Source: Lycium barbarum
Lineage: Eukaryota; Streptophyta; Magnoliopsida; Solanales; Solanaceae
Reading direction: 5' to 3'
Assembly (NCBI RefSeq): GCF_019175385.1
Contig: NC_083344.1
Coordinates: 8,185,725-8,249,724, forward strand
Length of the DNA: 64,000 nt
Of this stretch, positions 1 through 10,311 are shown one piece after another; the stretch's first letter is position 1; each line of letters starts with the position of its first letter. The notes beneath the pieces are model-generated. The model saw only the letters and a list, made by a program, of their open reading frames with translations. It made no database searches and had not been told where the DNA came from. The translations under genes were made by a program, and so were the position numbers.

Positions 1-1369
1 TATCCTTCAAAGCATAAAGTCCTTCTTTTGTAGATCCCTTTGCCAGTAGTGTCTTTGTCTTCTTGTCCTTAACAACAAAATGAGATTCGTCAAATTCAAG
101 AGTGCATGAGTTATCTTTTGCAATCTTACTAACTGAAAGCAGGTTCTTAATGATCTTAGGTACCACAAGAACTTCCTTTAACTTCAATCCTGATCTAGTT
201 GTGTTGCAAACATGAGTAATGTCTAACTAAGAGTCATTTCCAATGACACTTTTATCAGCTCCATTGTAATCTTTAAGTTCAGATAGATTAGCTGAGTTAT
301 TTGTCATATGACTGGTTGCTCCTGAGTCCACATACATAGCATCATTTGCATCTGATGTGTTCTGCAGATTTACAGTAACCAGTGCTTGTGGTAGTTCATC
401 TGTATCCTGGTATGAATAATCCCACCTATAGAAACACTTTAGAGCATTGTGATTATACCTACCACAAATCTGACATGCCTTAGGTACATCATTTCCCTTA
501 TTTTGACTTCCACCTTGAGAACTTTGATTATTCTGATTATTGTTTCCTTGGCCAGCAGGCCTGGAACCTCTTCCCCTTGAGTTAAAATTGTTGTTACCTC
601 TAGCTGTTTGGGAATAGTTTCATCTTTCTCTTTTTCTTTGAGCAGAGAAAGCCATATTGAAGTTCTGTTGAGGAGCTTCATCTTCATCCTCTCTCATGTC
701 AAAAACCGTGAATGCATTGTCAAATTGGTTTAGAGTATGATAAGGTGCCTTACCTAACATGACGATTCTGAATGTTTATTATTTGAGACCTAAGCCCCTT
801 GAAAAGTTGATCACTTTGTTGTTTTCATCAACAAGCTTGTGTATGGTTGCAAGTCCATCACAGATGCCTTTGAATTCCTTGATGTATTCATCAATCTTCT
901 TGCTTCCCAACTTAACATTCTGCAGTTACTGCTTTAGTTGGAATTCTCTGTCCTTTGTTGCCTGAAGGTAAACTTCCTCCAAACACTCCCACATCTCTTT
1001 TTCAGTAGAACAACCTACTATGAGATACATACTTTCTTCTATCAAAGTGCATGAAATCCAACTCCTAAGCAAAACAACCTTGTCTTCCCAATCATCTTCA
1101 CTACTACTATCTCCAACAGCCTCCCCATAATTTGTTTCACTAGCCTTTTCAGAACTAGTTTCAGCAGCTTCCTCAAATGATTTCACATATGATGATTCAG
1201 GTGTAGCTTCTTTGATGGGATAAGTTAATCTGACCACCTGAATCAATTGCAGCATCTGTGTCCTCCAAATTAGGTAGTTTGTTGGCTTAAGTTTGATAGA
1301 ACATGAGGTAATGGGATGATGTAACGATGAGGTTGAGAGAGTATTGGTAGCAGATGTTGTAGGGGCCAC
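1..1369 (-). pseudogene. Ty1/copia gag-protease, decayed, truncated by window edge
   Basis: Gag and the start of pol of a copia LTR retrotransposon, read right to left. The N-terminus (926-1369) starts with MAPTTSATNTLSTSS and has the copia Gag layout (YLIWRTQMLQ, then RSWISCTLIEES and MWECLEEVY). The same frame continues past a TAA at about 926 into a Gag core (IDEYIKEFKGICDGLATIH). Around 430-480 is a perfect CCHC zinc knuckle, CQICGRYNHNALKC (CX2CX4HX4C). Around 310-340 is the aspartic protease active-site motif YVDSGATSHMT, followed toward position 1 by a GAG-pre-integrase-like stretch. In-frame stops sit after LKQ (926), as a TAA pair after GLGLK (about 765), before the knuckle, and near 230 (DS*LDITHV), so it is non-autonomous. 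A Tork-like lineage is likely from Gag style. Integrase and RT lie beyond the left edge. Confidence 0.88.
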
Positions 1370-1433
1370 TTTTGGATGAACAGAAAAACAGTTTTTAAGG
1401 TTTCAAAACTTAAGCAACGAGAAGAGTTCTAAT

Positions 1434-1445
1434 GCTCTGATACCA
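1434..1445 (-). other. Primer binding site of the copia element
   Basis: The minus strand reads TGGTATCAGAGC, complementary to the 3' end of plant initiator tRNA-Met, the usual primer for copia elements. It directly adjoins the LTR end and lies 65 bp upstream of the gag ATG, which fixes element orientation. Confidence 0.9.
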
Positions 1446-1733
1446 TGTAGAATTCTCAAGCTATTTAGGAGAAAACTAAAGTGTATTTATGATACATTAA
1501 GCAAGTACAGAAGGCTCCATTTAAAGGAGCAATACAGAAGAATACTTAGCCTACTACAAGTGTAATACACAAGTTCTTATTCTAGTTAAACACTACTAGA
1601 GTTGGACTTATCCTTTAGCTATACATTACAAGAGTTTGATCCCTACTATAACTATACTCAAGTAACCGACTCCAGGATAAGTCCCTTATCCAGAGATGGA
1701 TTCTGCAAGTTGTCTTGATCTCTATCTTCAACA
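1446..1733 (-). repeat. 5' LTR of the copia element
   Basis: The LTR abuts the primer binding site and ends ...TTCTACA on the minus strand. Its other end is most likely at 1733, where the minus strand begins TGTTGAAGATAGAG. An alternative TGTTGTTAGG start gives 1446-1790. The sister LTR is outside the window, so the outer boundary cannot be confirmed. Confidence 0.7.
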
Positions 1734-1921
1734 TTGCTATGTACACTAAAAAGGATTCTTGATATATTTGTGCAAGTTAGCCTAACAACAACTTTAAAGA
1801 CAAACTTAGCTTCTTCCAACTGACCTCGTAGCTAACGGAGATAGTGGGCGTTACAGTACTTATAGGATGACGAAGAGGAGGATCTTATGGATTATACTTT
1901 GTAAACTATAATGGAGTTCTG

Positions 1922-1922
<1 letters not shown>

Positions 1923-1969
<47 letters not shown>
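1923..1969. repeat. (CT)n microsatellite
   Basis: About 45 bp of uninterrupted CT dinucleotides. The surrounding 1791-2154 holds no recognisable gene. Confidence 0.95.
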
Positions 1970-1971
<2 letters not shown>

Positions 1972-2154
1972 TTATTATTTCTGGGTTTTAAATCTGTATC
2001 CATTTAAGTTTTCCGTTTTATTTTGTCTGTTAATTTGATTAGCTTAGGGACCAAACATGAATACATAGTATAATTGAAGATTTATGAGATAAGTCGAATA
2101 ATACAAGGCTAAAAAATAGAATTAAGCAATAACACAAGGACCAAAATTCGGTAA

Positions 2155-2287
2155 GGATCTAGTAGCTTAGTTGGTTGGCTACTTGAACTCTCACCTTGTT
2201 GGTGAGGGTTCGAATCCCCCCATTGTAATCCCCTTCCCCATTTCCCCTTCCCCTACCCCCTATGTAATAAAACAATTTAAAAAAAAA
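2155..2287 (+). mobile_element. tRNA-derived SINE (SolS-type)
   Basis: A pol III box A (TAGCTTAGTTGG, 2163-2174) and box B (GGTTCGAATCC, 2207-2217) sit 32 bp apart, as in a tRNA gene. A tRNA-unrelated C/T-rich body and an A-rich tail (about 2278-2287) follow. Solanaceae SINEs have this plan. No clear target duplication was seen, so the 5' limit is approximate. Between this element and 2456 nothing else is recognised. Confidence 0.82.
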
Positions 2288-2456
2288 TCACTATTTTCCC
2301 TAAGTACTTTATTATCTCTAGCTACTAGAAAAATTACTAAGTATTGACAATAATATTCCACACTTTTATTGCATCTTATTCTTTAACACACAGTTTATAT
2401 CTAAAACATTAATTAATAGAAAAAATGTTGTGGCTAAATCATATCGAAATTTCATA

Positions 2457-4337
2457 TTAAATAAGGTCGTCATCATCCTGGAGCATATTAACCCATGCTT
2501 CTATTCCTTCTCCACATTTTGTACTCACAAATATGACCATATTCTCATATGGAAAAGTGGTAGTGCATACCCATAGTGGCTTTCCCCGTCCAAAATCCAC
2601 TTCATACACAGGAAACCTACCCCAACTTGTAAAATTACAAAACTCAACTTCCCCCTTTGAAAACATCTCCACTAATTTCCCCATATGTTTCAGAAAATCT
2701 TGTCCATTTTGTAATATCTTAATATAATCACTATTAATATTCCTTATTGCATTTCTCAACTGGTACACCAAATCATCATCATTAGTACTGGCCATCATTT
2801 CTGAAAATGCTAGCGCAGCTGTCCATAAGTTCCCAAAGGAGTTGTCCGGTATGGTTGGATTCATTCTTGACCTTATATTCACCGCATGAACTGCAGCAAA
2901 CATCTTTTTAGAATCTTTTTTCATGAAGTGCTTCCATACAAAGGCTGAGAGAGCTTCCACACGAGTGGGATCCTTCACTTGTGATCTTGAAGAAGCTGAT
3001 TTCCTGAGGGCACGGTTAGTAAAATTAGCTCATGAAAACATGATCCGTCTAATTTGTCTAAGTGTGAGTTGGTCATTGACCCATCAATTTATTAGCTTAG
3101 TCCATTTTACCCCATTACAAAATGGAAAAATCACGTTTGTATTTATGAGCGTAGCTATAGTTTCAAAAAACTACGAGATGTAGCTATCAGCGCTTATACG
3201 GTATGTGCAGATACAACTCTTTAATGCGATATCAGCTGATAGAGCATACGCTGATACAATTATACCCACCTAATACCCGCCTGATACTGCTCGTTCGCTG
3301 ATACAACTGATATCTACCTGATACAACAATTGTAGCTACGTTTCATAAATACGCAAATCGTAGCTACATTTTGTTATTACACTCTAACCTGTAGCTATTT
3401 ATCAAATTTTCTCTTAAAAACTTGGGTTGATGTGATTTGGACCCATGAGAGATCTTATCAATATATTTTAGAAAATACATTTTTTTCATTTGATATCTTA
3501 TATATAGCCATAATAAAGAAAAAAAAATAGTTTTACTAGATATTAAGAAATTACTATAAAAGAACAAGCAAGGAAATTAAAACATAGAAGAATTGAACGA
3601 GTTGGGTTATGAGCCGCTTTTTAGCTCAGCTCGCCAATTTGACGCCCCTACCTGAGGGCATCAAGCTTTTCCTTGTCGAAAACAAATCTCCTCGTCGTCA
3701 TCAGCTTTTCCTTCTTCATCCCTATGGATGGTTTGAAATTCGAATTAGACAAGTCTATCGACGGGAAAAGAGTACTTGCTAGGTTAAAATTAGGTTTCAC
3801 AATTTCGATGTCCCCTCGGGTAATGGCTGCCCATGCATTGATGAATGTCACTATGGACGAGCCATCACCAACTTTGTGTGACATGCACACACCTATTGCA
3901 ATCCCTTGATCGCAATCAAATAAATTAACTTGGACTGCTAGAAGGACATCATCGTCATTTCCTAGTACACGCGGGAGGAATTCTCTTAAGTCCTCCATCT
4001 TTGGAGTTTGTATAACATGTGAGAGGTTATAACCATGAACTTGAGCTTCAATAAACTCGGCTCCAGCATCGTTACAATCAATGGAATATTTGTTATCATT
4101 ATTGAGCCTTCCAGCCAATGGGTAGAATTGTGTTAAAGCATCGGATAGAGATTGCTTTAATAAATTTGTGGCACGATTGATATTGTTGTGATGTTGGTAG
4201 AAGAAAATTAGAGGGATGAAAACTGGAGGTGAGATTTGATCAAGAAGTGATAGTTTGTGGATTCTAAGAGGTGAAGGAGTTGGGGATGATGGTTTGATCA
4301 TTTCTTTCGATATGATCTCCACCTTATTGGCTTCCAT
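2457..4337 (-). CDS. BAHD-family acyltransferase (vinorine-synthase-like), two exons
   Basis: Predicted soluble cytosolic enzyme transferring an acyl group from acyl-CoA to a hydroxyl or amine of a specialised metabolite; substrate unknown. Exon 1 is 3652-4337 (ATG at 4335-4337) and exon 2 is 2457-3003. Joined, they give an uninterrupted 410-residue protein, near but slightly below the usual BAHD length (about 430-450). The catalytic HxxxD motif is HKVGD at residues 154-158. The structural DFGWG motif is DFGRG at 365-369, with Trp replaced by Arg. Other family marks are FYPLAGRL (about 71-78), KDPTRVEALSAFVWK and SFGNLW. The N-terminus and motif spacing fit the clade containing vinorine synthase and Solanaceae acylsugar acyltransferases. 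The 648 bp intron is almost exactly a MITE insertion. Upstream lies a duplicated TATA segment. Family call is firm; whether the gene is expressed and active is not shown. Confidence 0.85.
3011..3650. mobile_element. hAT-like MITE inserted in the BAHD gene
   Basis: Flanked by a perfect 8 bp target duplication CCTGAGGG (3003-3010 and 3651-3658), the length hAT elements make. The termini are imperfect inverted repeats: CACGGTTAGTAAAATTAGC at the left, and at the right, read inward, TAGGGGCGTCAAATTGGCG. It encodes nothing recognisable and holds a second nested inverted-repeat element. Confidence 0.82.
3114..3380. mobile_element. Nested inverted-repeat MITE within the hAT-like MITE
   Basis: The two ends are similar inverted repeats: ACAAAATGG then GTATTTATGAGCGTAGCTA on the left, with the inverse of CGTTTCATAAATACGCAAAT and CATTTTGT on the right. 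ATTAC occurs at both edges (3114-3118, 3376-3380) and may be its target duplication. Family uncertain. Confidence 0.6.
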
Positions 4338-4414
4338 GCCTTTATGATCCTCTCAAAATTAAACAACTTGTTATTTTAACTAGTTGTACTTTTAAATGGC
4401 TTGTACCAAAAAAT

Positions 4415-4518
4415 GAAGAGTGTTTTCACAATGCTCTATATAGAGGATGATATTATGGGTAGTATAGTTCAGAAGAGTGCTTTCACAATGCTCTATATAT
4501 AGGATGATATTATGGGTG
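4415..4518 (-). promoter_or_regulatory. Duplicated core-promoter segment of the BAHD gene
   Basis: Two ~47 bp copies, offset by 57 bp (4415-4461 and 4472-4518), differ at only a few bases. Each contains a TATA-like CTCTATATAG (minus strand), near 4435-4445 and 4491-4502. These lie roughly 100 and 155 bp upstream of the ATG, a normal distance for a TATA box plus short 5' UTR. A transcription start has not been shown. Confidence 0.6.
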
Positions 4519-4639
4519 CACGGTAGGTTGACATCAACGGATCCCAAACATATTTGACTTTTGAGTACTAGAATGTGGAAGAATAGAGACGATGAGGTCC
4601 GGTTGGTTTAGGTCCGGAAAAATCAAATTAAATAATATA

Positions 4640-4855
4640 CTCTATCTGTCCCAAAAAGATTGTCCTCATTTCCTTTTTAGTTTGTCTCAAAAAAATTATC
4701 TCTTTTTTATATTTAGAAACAATTTAACTTTATGAAATGATTTACAGCTACACAAATATCTAAGACCTGTTTTGAACCACATTTCAAAAGTCTTTCTTTA
4801 TTTCTTAAACTTTGTCTCAAGTCAAAAGAGATCAATCTTTTTGGAATGGAGAGAG
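4640..4855. mobile_element. Stowaway-like MITE
   Basis: A 216 bp element flanked by TA (4638-4639, 4856-4857). Its termini are matching inverted repeats: CTCTATCTGTCCCAAAAAG on the left and, read inward from the right, CTCTCTCCATTCCAAAAAG. Size, TA duplication and the CCCAAAAAG-type end fit Stowaway (Tc1/mariner) MITEs. Confidence 0.8.
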
Positions 4856-4860
4856 TATTA

Positions 4861-6498
4861 AAATCTCTTTTTTTTTTTTTGTTAGTATAAGCTGTGTATG
4901 CACATGATATGTCTTAACTTATTTTCTTTATCAGGTAATTAGGTAATTAGTGAATGAAGTAAATAATATGAAAAAAAAAAAAAAAAGTTCAAGGGTGATA
5001 GAACACCTGGATAATTTAAGTGTGAATTTGGTAATTTTACCTCCCATGTCTTGATGCCTCATCCCCAGAGGAAAAAAAGGGCATATCAGCTTTTCTTTGA
5101 ATTTCTAGCTTTATTGATAAGGGCAAACAAAAAGAATAGCCATTGCTTGAGACGCAATTATTGAATTAATTTTTAATGGACACGTGGAAACATGACTCGC
5201 CGCATTTACAACAGTGTTGATTTGATAATGACGTGATATAAGCTCCATTGTCTTGCTCCCAAAAGAATTTAATAATTAAAGAAAAAAAAATAGAGCCACG
5301 GTGGTCGATTTCATCCCGAATACAATGTATTTAGAAACTCCTTACCTCTAAACTTCTTTTCTATCCTTAATAAATAATATGTTATTATAACAGTTGAAAT
5401 GCCAAATATTTAATAACCCAACCAGGCAGGCAGCCGCATTAAAGGAATAAAGGGTTTATCTGAAGACGTGTCATGACAAAGGATGACAGCCACATTGCTA
5501 AGCTCTCTAGGTAAGTTTCAATTTGTGTGACGCATTTTTTGTTTTTGTTAGAACGAGATAATCTCATTTTATTTTTAATGAGAAATTTTATAACAATAAA
5601 AATATTATGATACGATTAAGATCATAATTTTTAAAAATTATAGTCAAACAAATAATATGAAACATTTTGAATCAATTTTTTTGATGTTGCATCAATTTAA
5701 ATATATCACATAAATTAAAACAAATAGAATATTTACAGTTGATTTGAGCATATTCAAATTTACCAAACATATTTGACTTTTCTGAGCACTAACTGGAGGA
5801 AATAAAGCACTGGTCTTTTTTTTTATTTTTTTATATCTAGCTTAGATATAACATTAACATCAGATAAAACTAAGCAAGCGCCTGGACATAAATTTAGTGA
5901 AATTTGAAAATGTAATAGCAATTAAAGTTAAGTTTAAGAAGTGTATTTTGGAAATTAAAGTTAAGTTTGGAAATGCATTTCACTTGAAAAAACATTAAAG
6001 TTATTGCGAATGAAAAAAAAATTACTTGAAAAAGTTTAGAACTAGTTATTCAAATTGAGAAATTCAACTTCAAGCTGAAATGAAAAATTGACTTCAATGT
6101 CCAACCAAATAATTTTTAAATTTTTTTTTAAAAGGCAAAAAAATTGCATATCCATGTTTTTCAGCCCCGGTTATTAAATTCATTTTAATGGAATGTGGAA
6201 GAAATCAAAATCATTTCATAATATGTCCATGACTTATAGATTAGGCCCTTTATCACTAGCTAGCTGCATTGACAACTGTTGATTCGATATATAATGATGA
6301 CATGATATAAGCTGCACTCGTTTTGTTTCAGAAGATCTTAATAAAGCAAACACAAACGAATTTTAAATGAATATTTATGCGGATTATAAACATTGTTTGT
6401 TTATATTTATTTATGAAATTTGCCTCTTAAGAAATTACACAGCATCATTTAGGATGTTGTATACCTTTAAAACTGTTGAATCACGTTATTATATACGA
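4861..6498. other. AT-rich intergenic DNA with diverged duplicated blocks
   Basis: No gene is supported. Blocks resembling the BAHD upstream region recur: AACATATTTGACTTTT at 4550 and 5765, and the phrase TGACGTGATATAAGCT near 5229 with a variant near 6299. This suggests an old segmental duplication of upstream DNA, now heavily diverged. Confidence 0.45.
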
Positions 6499-6699
6499 AA
6501 AAGGGTAAAATATACCTCTCTACTTTAATTTATTGGTTAATTTTGCTCACCATTAGTCAAAGTAGTCAAATACACTTCTCTCGTTACAAGTTGGGGCCAA
6601 ATATACCTAAACTTGAATAATTTCCGGAAATAGGTAAAAATAAAATGTCCTTAAACTATGTGTAATCGAACACAAATGCCTCTGTTAATAGTTTGGTCT
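6499..6699. repeat. Partial extra arm of a foldback-type repeat
   Basis: Repeats the beginning of the adjacent foldback element (GAAAAAGGGTAAAATATACC, then TAGTCAAAGTAGTCAAATA and CTCGTTACAAGTTGGGG) before diverging. It is either a second truncated copy or a duplicated arm. Confidence 0.5.
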
Positions 6700-7553
6700 G
6701 AAAAAGGGTCAAATATACCACTCTTCTTTAATTTATTGGCTAACTTTATCTTTCGTTAGTCAAAGTAGTCAAATATACCCCTACAGTTAGCAAATTTTCA
6801 AAAATATCCCTCATTTCTAACATATTCCCAAATAAGCAAGTCTAGTCATGAAATTGGGTGACATGGATGCCACATGGCATTTAACTTATTATATGTGCCT
6901 ACGTGACAATTTTAAAAAAACAATCTAGAAAATTGATTTTTTTTAAACAAATCTGAAAAAAATGGTTTTTATTAAAAATCTGTAACTTTTTTGTTCTAAT
7001 AAAACCCGTTTTTCTAAAATATATTCTCGAAAATTGGATATTTTAGTTAAAAAATCTGTTTTTTTTTTTTTAAATCAGTTTTCCAGATTTTTTAAAATTA
7101 GGACACTTTTAAAGAAAAAAATACTTTACAGTTTTTCAGATTTAAAAAAATAATTTTCCAGATTTTTTAACTAAAATATCGAATTTTCAAGAATATATTT
7201 TTGAAAAATTGATTTTATTAAAACAAAAAAAAAATCATATTTTTAAGAAAAGCCATTTTGTTTCTAGATTTGTTTTAAAATCAATTTTCTAGATTATTTT
7301 TTAAAAAATTGTCACGTAGGCACCACATAGAATAAGTTAAATTCCATGCGGCGTCCATATCACCAATTCCAATAATTAGACTTGCTTATGTGGGAATATG
7401 TTAGAAATGAGGGGTATTTTTGAAACTTTGCTAACGGTAGGGGTATATTTAGCCCAACTTGTAACGAGAGGGGTATATTTGACTATTTTGACTAACAGAA
7501 AACAAAGTTAGTCAATAAACTAAAGTAGAGGGGATATATTTGACCCTTTTCCC
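6700..7553. mobile_element. Foldback element with long inverted arms
   Basis: The left arm (about 6700-6950) and right arm (about 7300-7553) are inverse copies. Shared phrases, the right arm read inward, include AGGGTCAAATATA, CATTTCTAACATATTCCCA, AATAAGCAAGTCTA and GCCTACGTGACAATTTT. The loop between is very AT-rich with runs of A and T and smaller internal hairpins. The left arm lacks a ~30 bp block present in the right. No coding capacity; family unassigned. Confidence 0.72.
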
Positions 7554-7605
7554 TTAATAGATTATTAAACTTTGCATAGTTTAAGAGCATTTTGGCCCTT
7601 TTCCG

Positions 7606-8380
7606 TTTTATACTGTAATTATTTTTCCTCAAAGCGGGTATTTTGAATTATTTTTTTTCTTACTGCATATTGCATAAGCATCTGCGTTAATTTCCTGAAA
7701 AAAATGGAGGTACACATTGCAGCCAGCCCAATAAATTAGTCAAATAAGCATAATTAATATTGATGACATTTTCTATTAGCTGTCTATCAAATTAGCAAAA
7801 GATATTATTCAAATTGTTGGCAATGAAAATAACAGGGGTTGTAGTCTAAATATAGTGGTAGTTAATTTAACAAAGAATAAGGAAGATCACCAAACACTAA
7901 CATAGTGCCGTTCTCCTGATGGCTGGATTTCATCAATCCAAACTTTGTTACCATTCCAATATGAATCAGACGTGGTTAGTTGTTCCAATAATCCACGTAA
8001 CATGAGTTTGCACCTTCTTGTGATGAGCTGATTCCGCATACAAACTTATCAGGTGAGGGGATGATTTTTCTTATTTTTCCAGGTAATTAAAGTCAACGAG
8101 AATGAGACTAATGATAATGAGACTAATGACAACGTTCAACCGTTCGTTTAAATAAAATAAAACAATCACCACAATATGTCTTGTCAATTTACTACATGTC
8201 TGTGATCGCGCCAGGTGTGAGCATACTTATAGATAGTTATACTTATTATACTTAAAACTAATAGCGTGAAAATATTTTATACTCTCAATTGATATTTGTT
8301 AAATTATTTCTTATATATGTAAAATTGGTTTTTACATGTAAAAGGATTTTTAACAGAATAAGTATTATTTAAGCTAAATT
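7606..8380. other. Intergenic, nothing recognised
   Basis: AT-rich DNA without a supported gene, terminal repeat or RNA feature. Confidence 0.5.
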
Positions 8381-8950
8381 TAGGGGTGTCAATGGTTTTT
8401 AACCGTATCGTACCGAACAGATTTATAGGTTCATTTTAATAAAATTGATGGTTTTTATATAAATCTATAACCGTACCGAATAATTACGTTGGTGTTTAAT
8501 TTTATAAAAATAAATTGAAAAAATACCGAACAGTACCGAATAAGTTTATATGTGTAAAATATATTCGATATATTAAATTTAAATATAAATTTCTGCTTTA
8601 GGTTCGGATTCCAACGATTGTGGATAGAAAGCTGCAAATTGTTAGATATCTTTCCTCTCGTATGATTTTCAATTTCTCTTATTTTGGTTACTTAATTAAG
8701 GTGGACTCAGTTCTTGAGTCTCATCTTGATTGATTTTTTTCCTCTCGTGCGATCTAAATTATACTTTTTGTCTTTGCTTAACATCGTTTTACACTACCAT
8801 AAAATAGTGGGATCAAGCTTTGTTTTTGTCGTCTTTCATATTTTCTTGATTCATCACCTTTTAAACAGTAAAAATGTCTTGAGAGTTTTTTCTAAGTCCT
8901 ATAGAAATATGCATGATATCATGTCTACAACTTTTACTAGTGAATATAAC

Positions 8951-10311
8951 GAGTTCTTGACAATTTGCACCCCTAATGTATATACTTTTTTTGATTTACA
9001 CCCTATCCTTTTATTTTTTACAATTTGTTCCCTAATGTATTCATCCGCAAAATCGTAAAACAACTCATTACTAAAGGGCTAAAACAGGAATAATATATTT
9101 TTAATGACATCAATGTGATAAGCTTGATTCCAAAGCTTCTATGGATAGATTGAGATGGTATTTTCAGTAAACTAAATGAATCAGAAATTCAGCTTGGAAT
9201 GTGCAACCAGAACAACTATAATAAGAACTTTGATTCTGTAGTTTAACACCATAAGCTTCAGGAAGAGCTATCCTCTGAAACAACAAACTCGAAGTCTTGA
9301 AATATAAAAGGAAAAATTTATGTCTGGAAGGCCGATTACACTAAGCTGCCCTTATTGTTGACGACATCAACTTAATTTTTTGTTATATTCCTAAATAGTA
9401 TCAACAACACGTATACTCAAAGTTTGAACTCAGATCTTGGAAATAGAATTGCAAGACAAAATGATTTGCATATGTACAGGAAGATTAGTCACACTATTCA
9501 GATTTTCTAGACAAAACATGTTGCTGCCTTCTAAAGCACTGTTAGTTCACTGTTTTTAAAGGAAAACGAGATCAAAACAGAAAAACAAGAATAGAAAAGT
9601 AGTTGATGTGAAATTTATTTTGATTAGGAAAAAAGATATATAGTGCTCAACACTATAACTACAGTGATCATAATCTACAGTATTATTTACCATTGCAAAT
9701 TACACCGTCTGTCCTAATTTATGTGACACCATTTCCTTTTTGGTCTGTCCCAAAAAGAATGTCACTTTTTTCTTTATTTAGAAACAATTTAACTTTATAA
9801 GACGATTTACTGCCATAAATTTATATAAGATTTATTTTGAACCACACATTTCAAAAATCTTTCTTTCTTTCTTAAACTCTGTGCCAAATCAAATGATGTC
9901 CATGTAACTCTACTTTTCACAAGAAGGTATATGAAAACTCACTAGATGCCAAGAATAGAAATGCATGGATGAGTAGATTACTCTATCTGAACAAGATTAA
10001 ACCATAGAATCATTCAAGAATATATCAAATTTATAATAAGACACCTACATCTACGCTGCTGAGGAAAAGTGTACCGATATTAAAAACACTCATAACTACT
10101 GAATAATTTCGGAAAAGATAAATTGATATAAGTAAAAATATACTATTCCTGTTTTACCCCTTTAAGATTGAGTTTTACCCCTTTAAGATTGAGTTGTTTT
10201 ATGATTTTGCAGAAGGATGAATACATTAGGGAGAAAATTCTAAAGAATAAGAGGACAGGGTGCAAATCAAAAAAGGATGTATACATTAGGGGTGCAAAGT
10301 GCCAAGTACTC
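8951..10311. mobile_element. MULE-like TIR element, non-coding
   Basis: A 1,361 bp element with long inverted repeats of about 110-170 bp. The ends are GAGTTCTTGACAATTTGCAC and, inverted at the right, GAGTACTTGGCACTTTGCAC, followed by the shared CCCTAATGTATA. A perfect 10 bp duplication TGAATATAAC lies at 8941-8950 and 10312-10321. TSD of 9-10 bp and long TIRs indicate a Mutator-like non-autonomous element. No transposase frame inside. Confidence 0.82.
9706..9905. mobile_element. Stowaway-like MITE, diverged, inside the MULE-like element
   Basis: Carries the same internal phrases as the element at 4640 (CCCAAAAAGAATGTCA, ATTTAGAAACAATTTAACTT, TTTGAACCACA, TTTCTTAAACT) and starts with a Stowaway-type CCGTCTGTCCTAATTTATG. 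Its right end has diverged, so limits are approximate. Confidence 0.55.

Larger units (their letters stand above)
3004..3651 (-). other. Predicted intron formed by a MITE insertion
   Basis: On the minus strand exon 1 ends CCCTCAG and the intron starts GTAGGG; it ends TACTAACCGTGCCCTCAG before exon 2 (GAAATC). The donor G is the last base of one target duplication copy and the T is the first base of the transposon. The acceptor AG lies in the second duplication copy. A TACTAAC branch-point-like motif lies in the MITE terminal repeat, about 13 bases before the acceptor. Removing 648 bp (640 bp element plus one 8 bp duplication) restores the uninterrupted pre-insertion frame. Confidence 0.72.

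Noticed and set aside
439..687. Open frame of 82 codons on the minus strand
   Set aside because: Out of frame with the copia Gag that shows the zinc knuckle and protease motif across the same bases.
2533..3183. Plus-strand open frames opposite the BAHD exon 2
   Set aside because: They mirror the conserved BAHD frame and show no domain of their own.
3004..3651. Intron considered as an ordinary ancestral BAHD intron
   Set aside because: Both exon borders coincide with the 8 bp target duplication of a TIR element that fills the whole intron; kept as an alternative only in the check.
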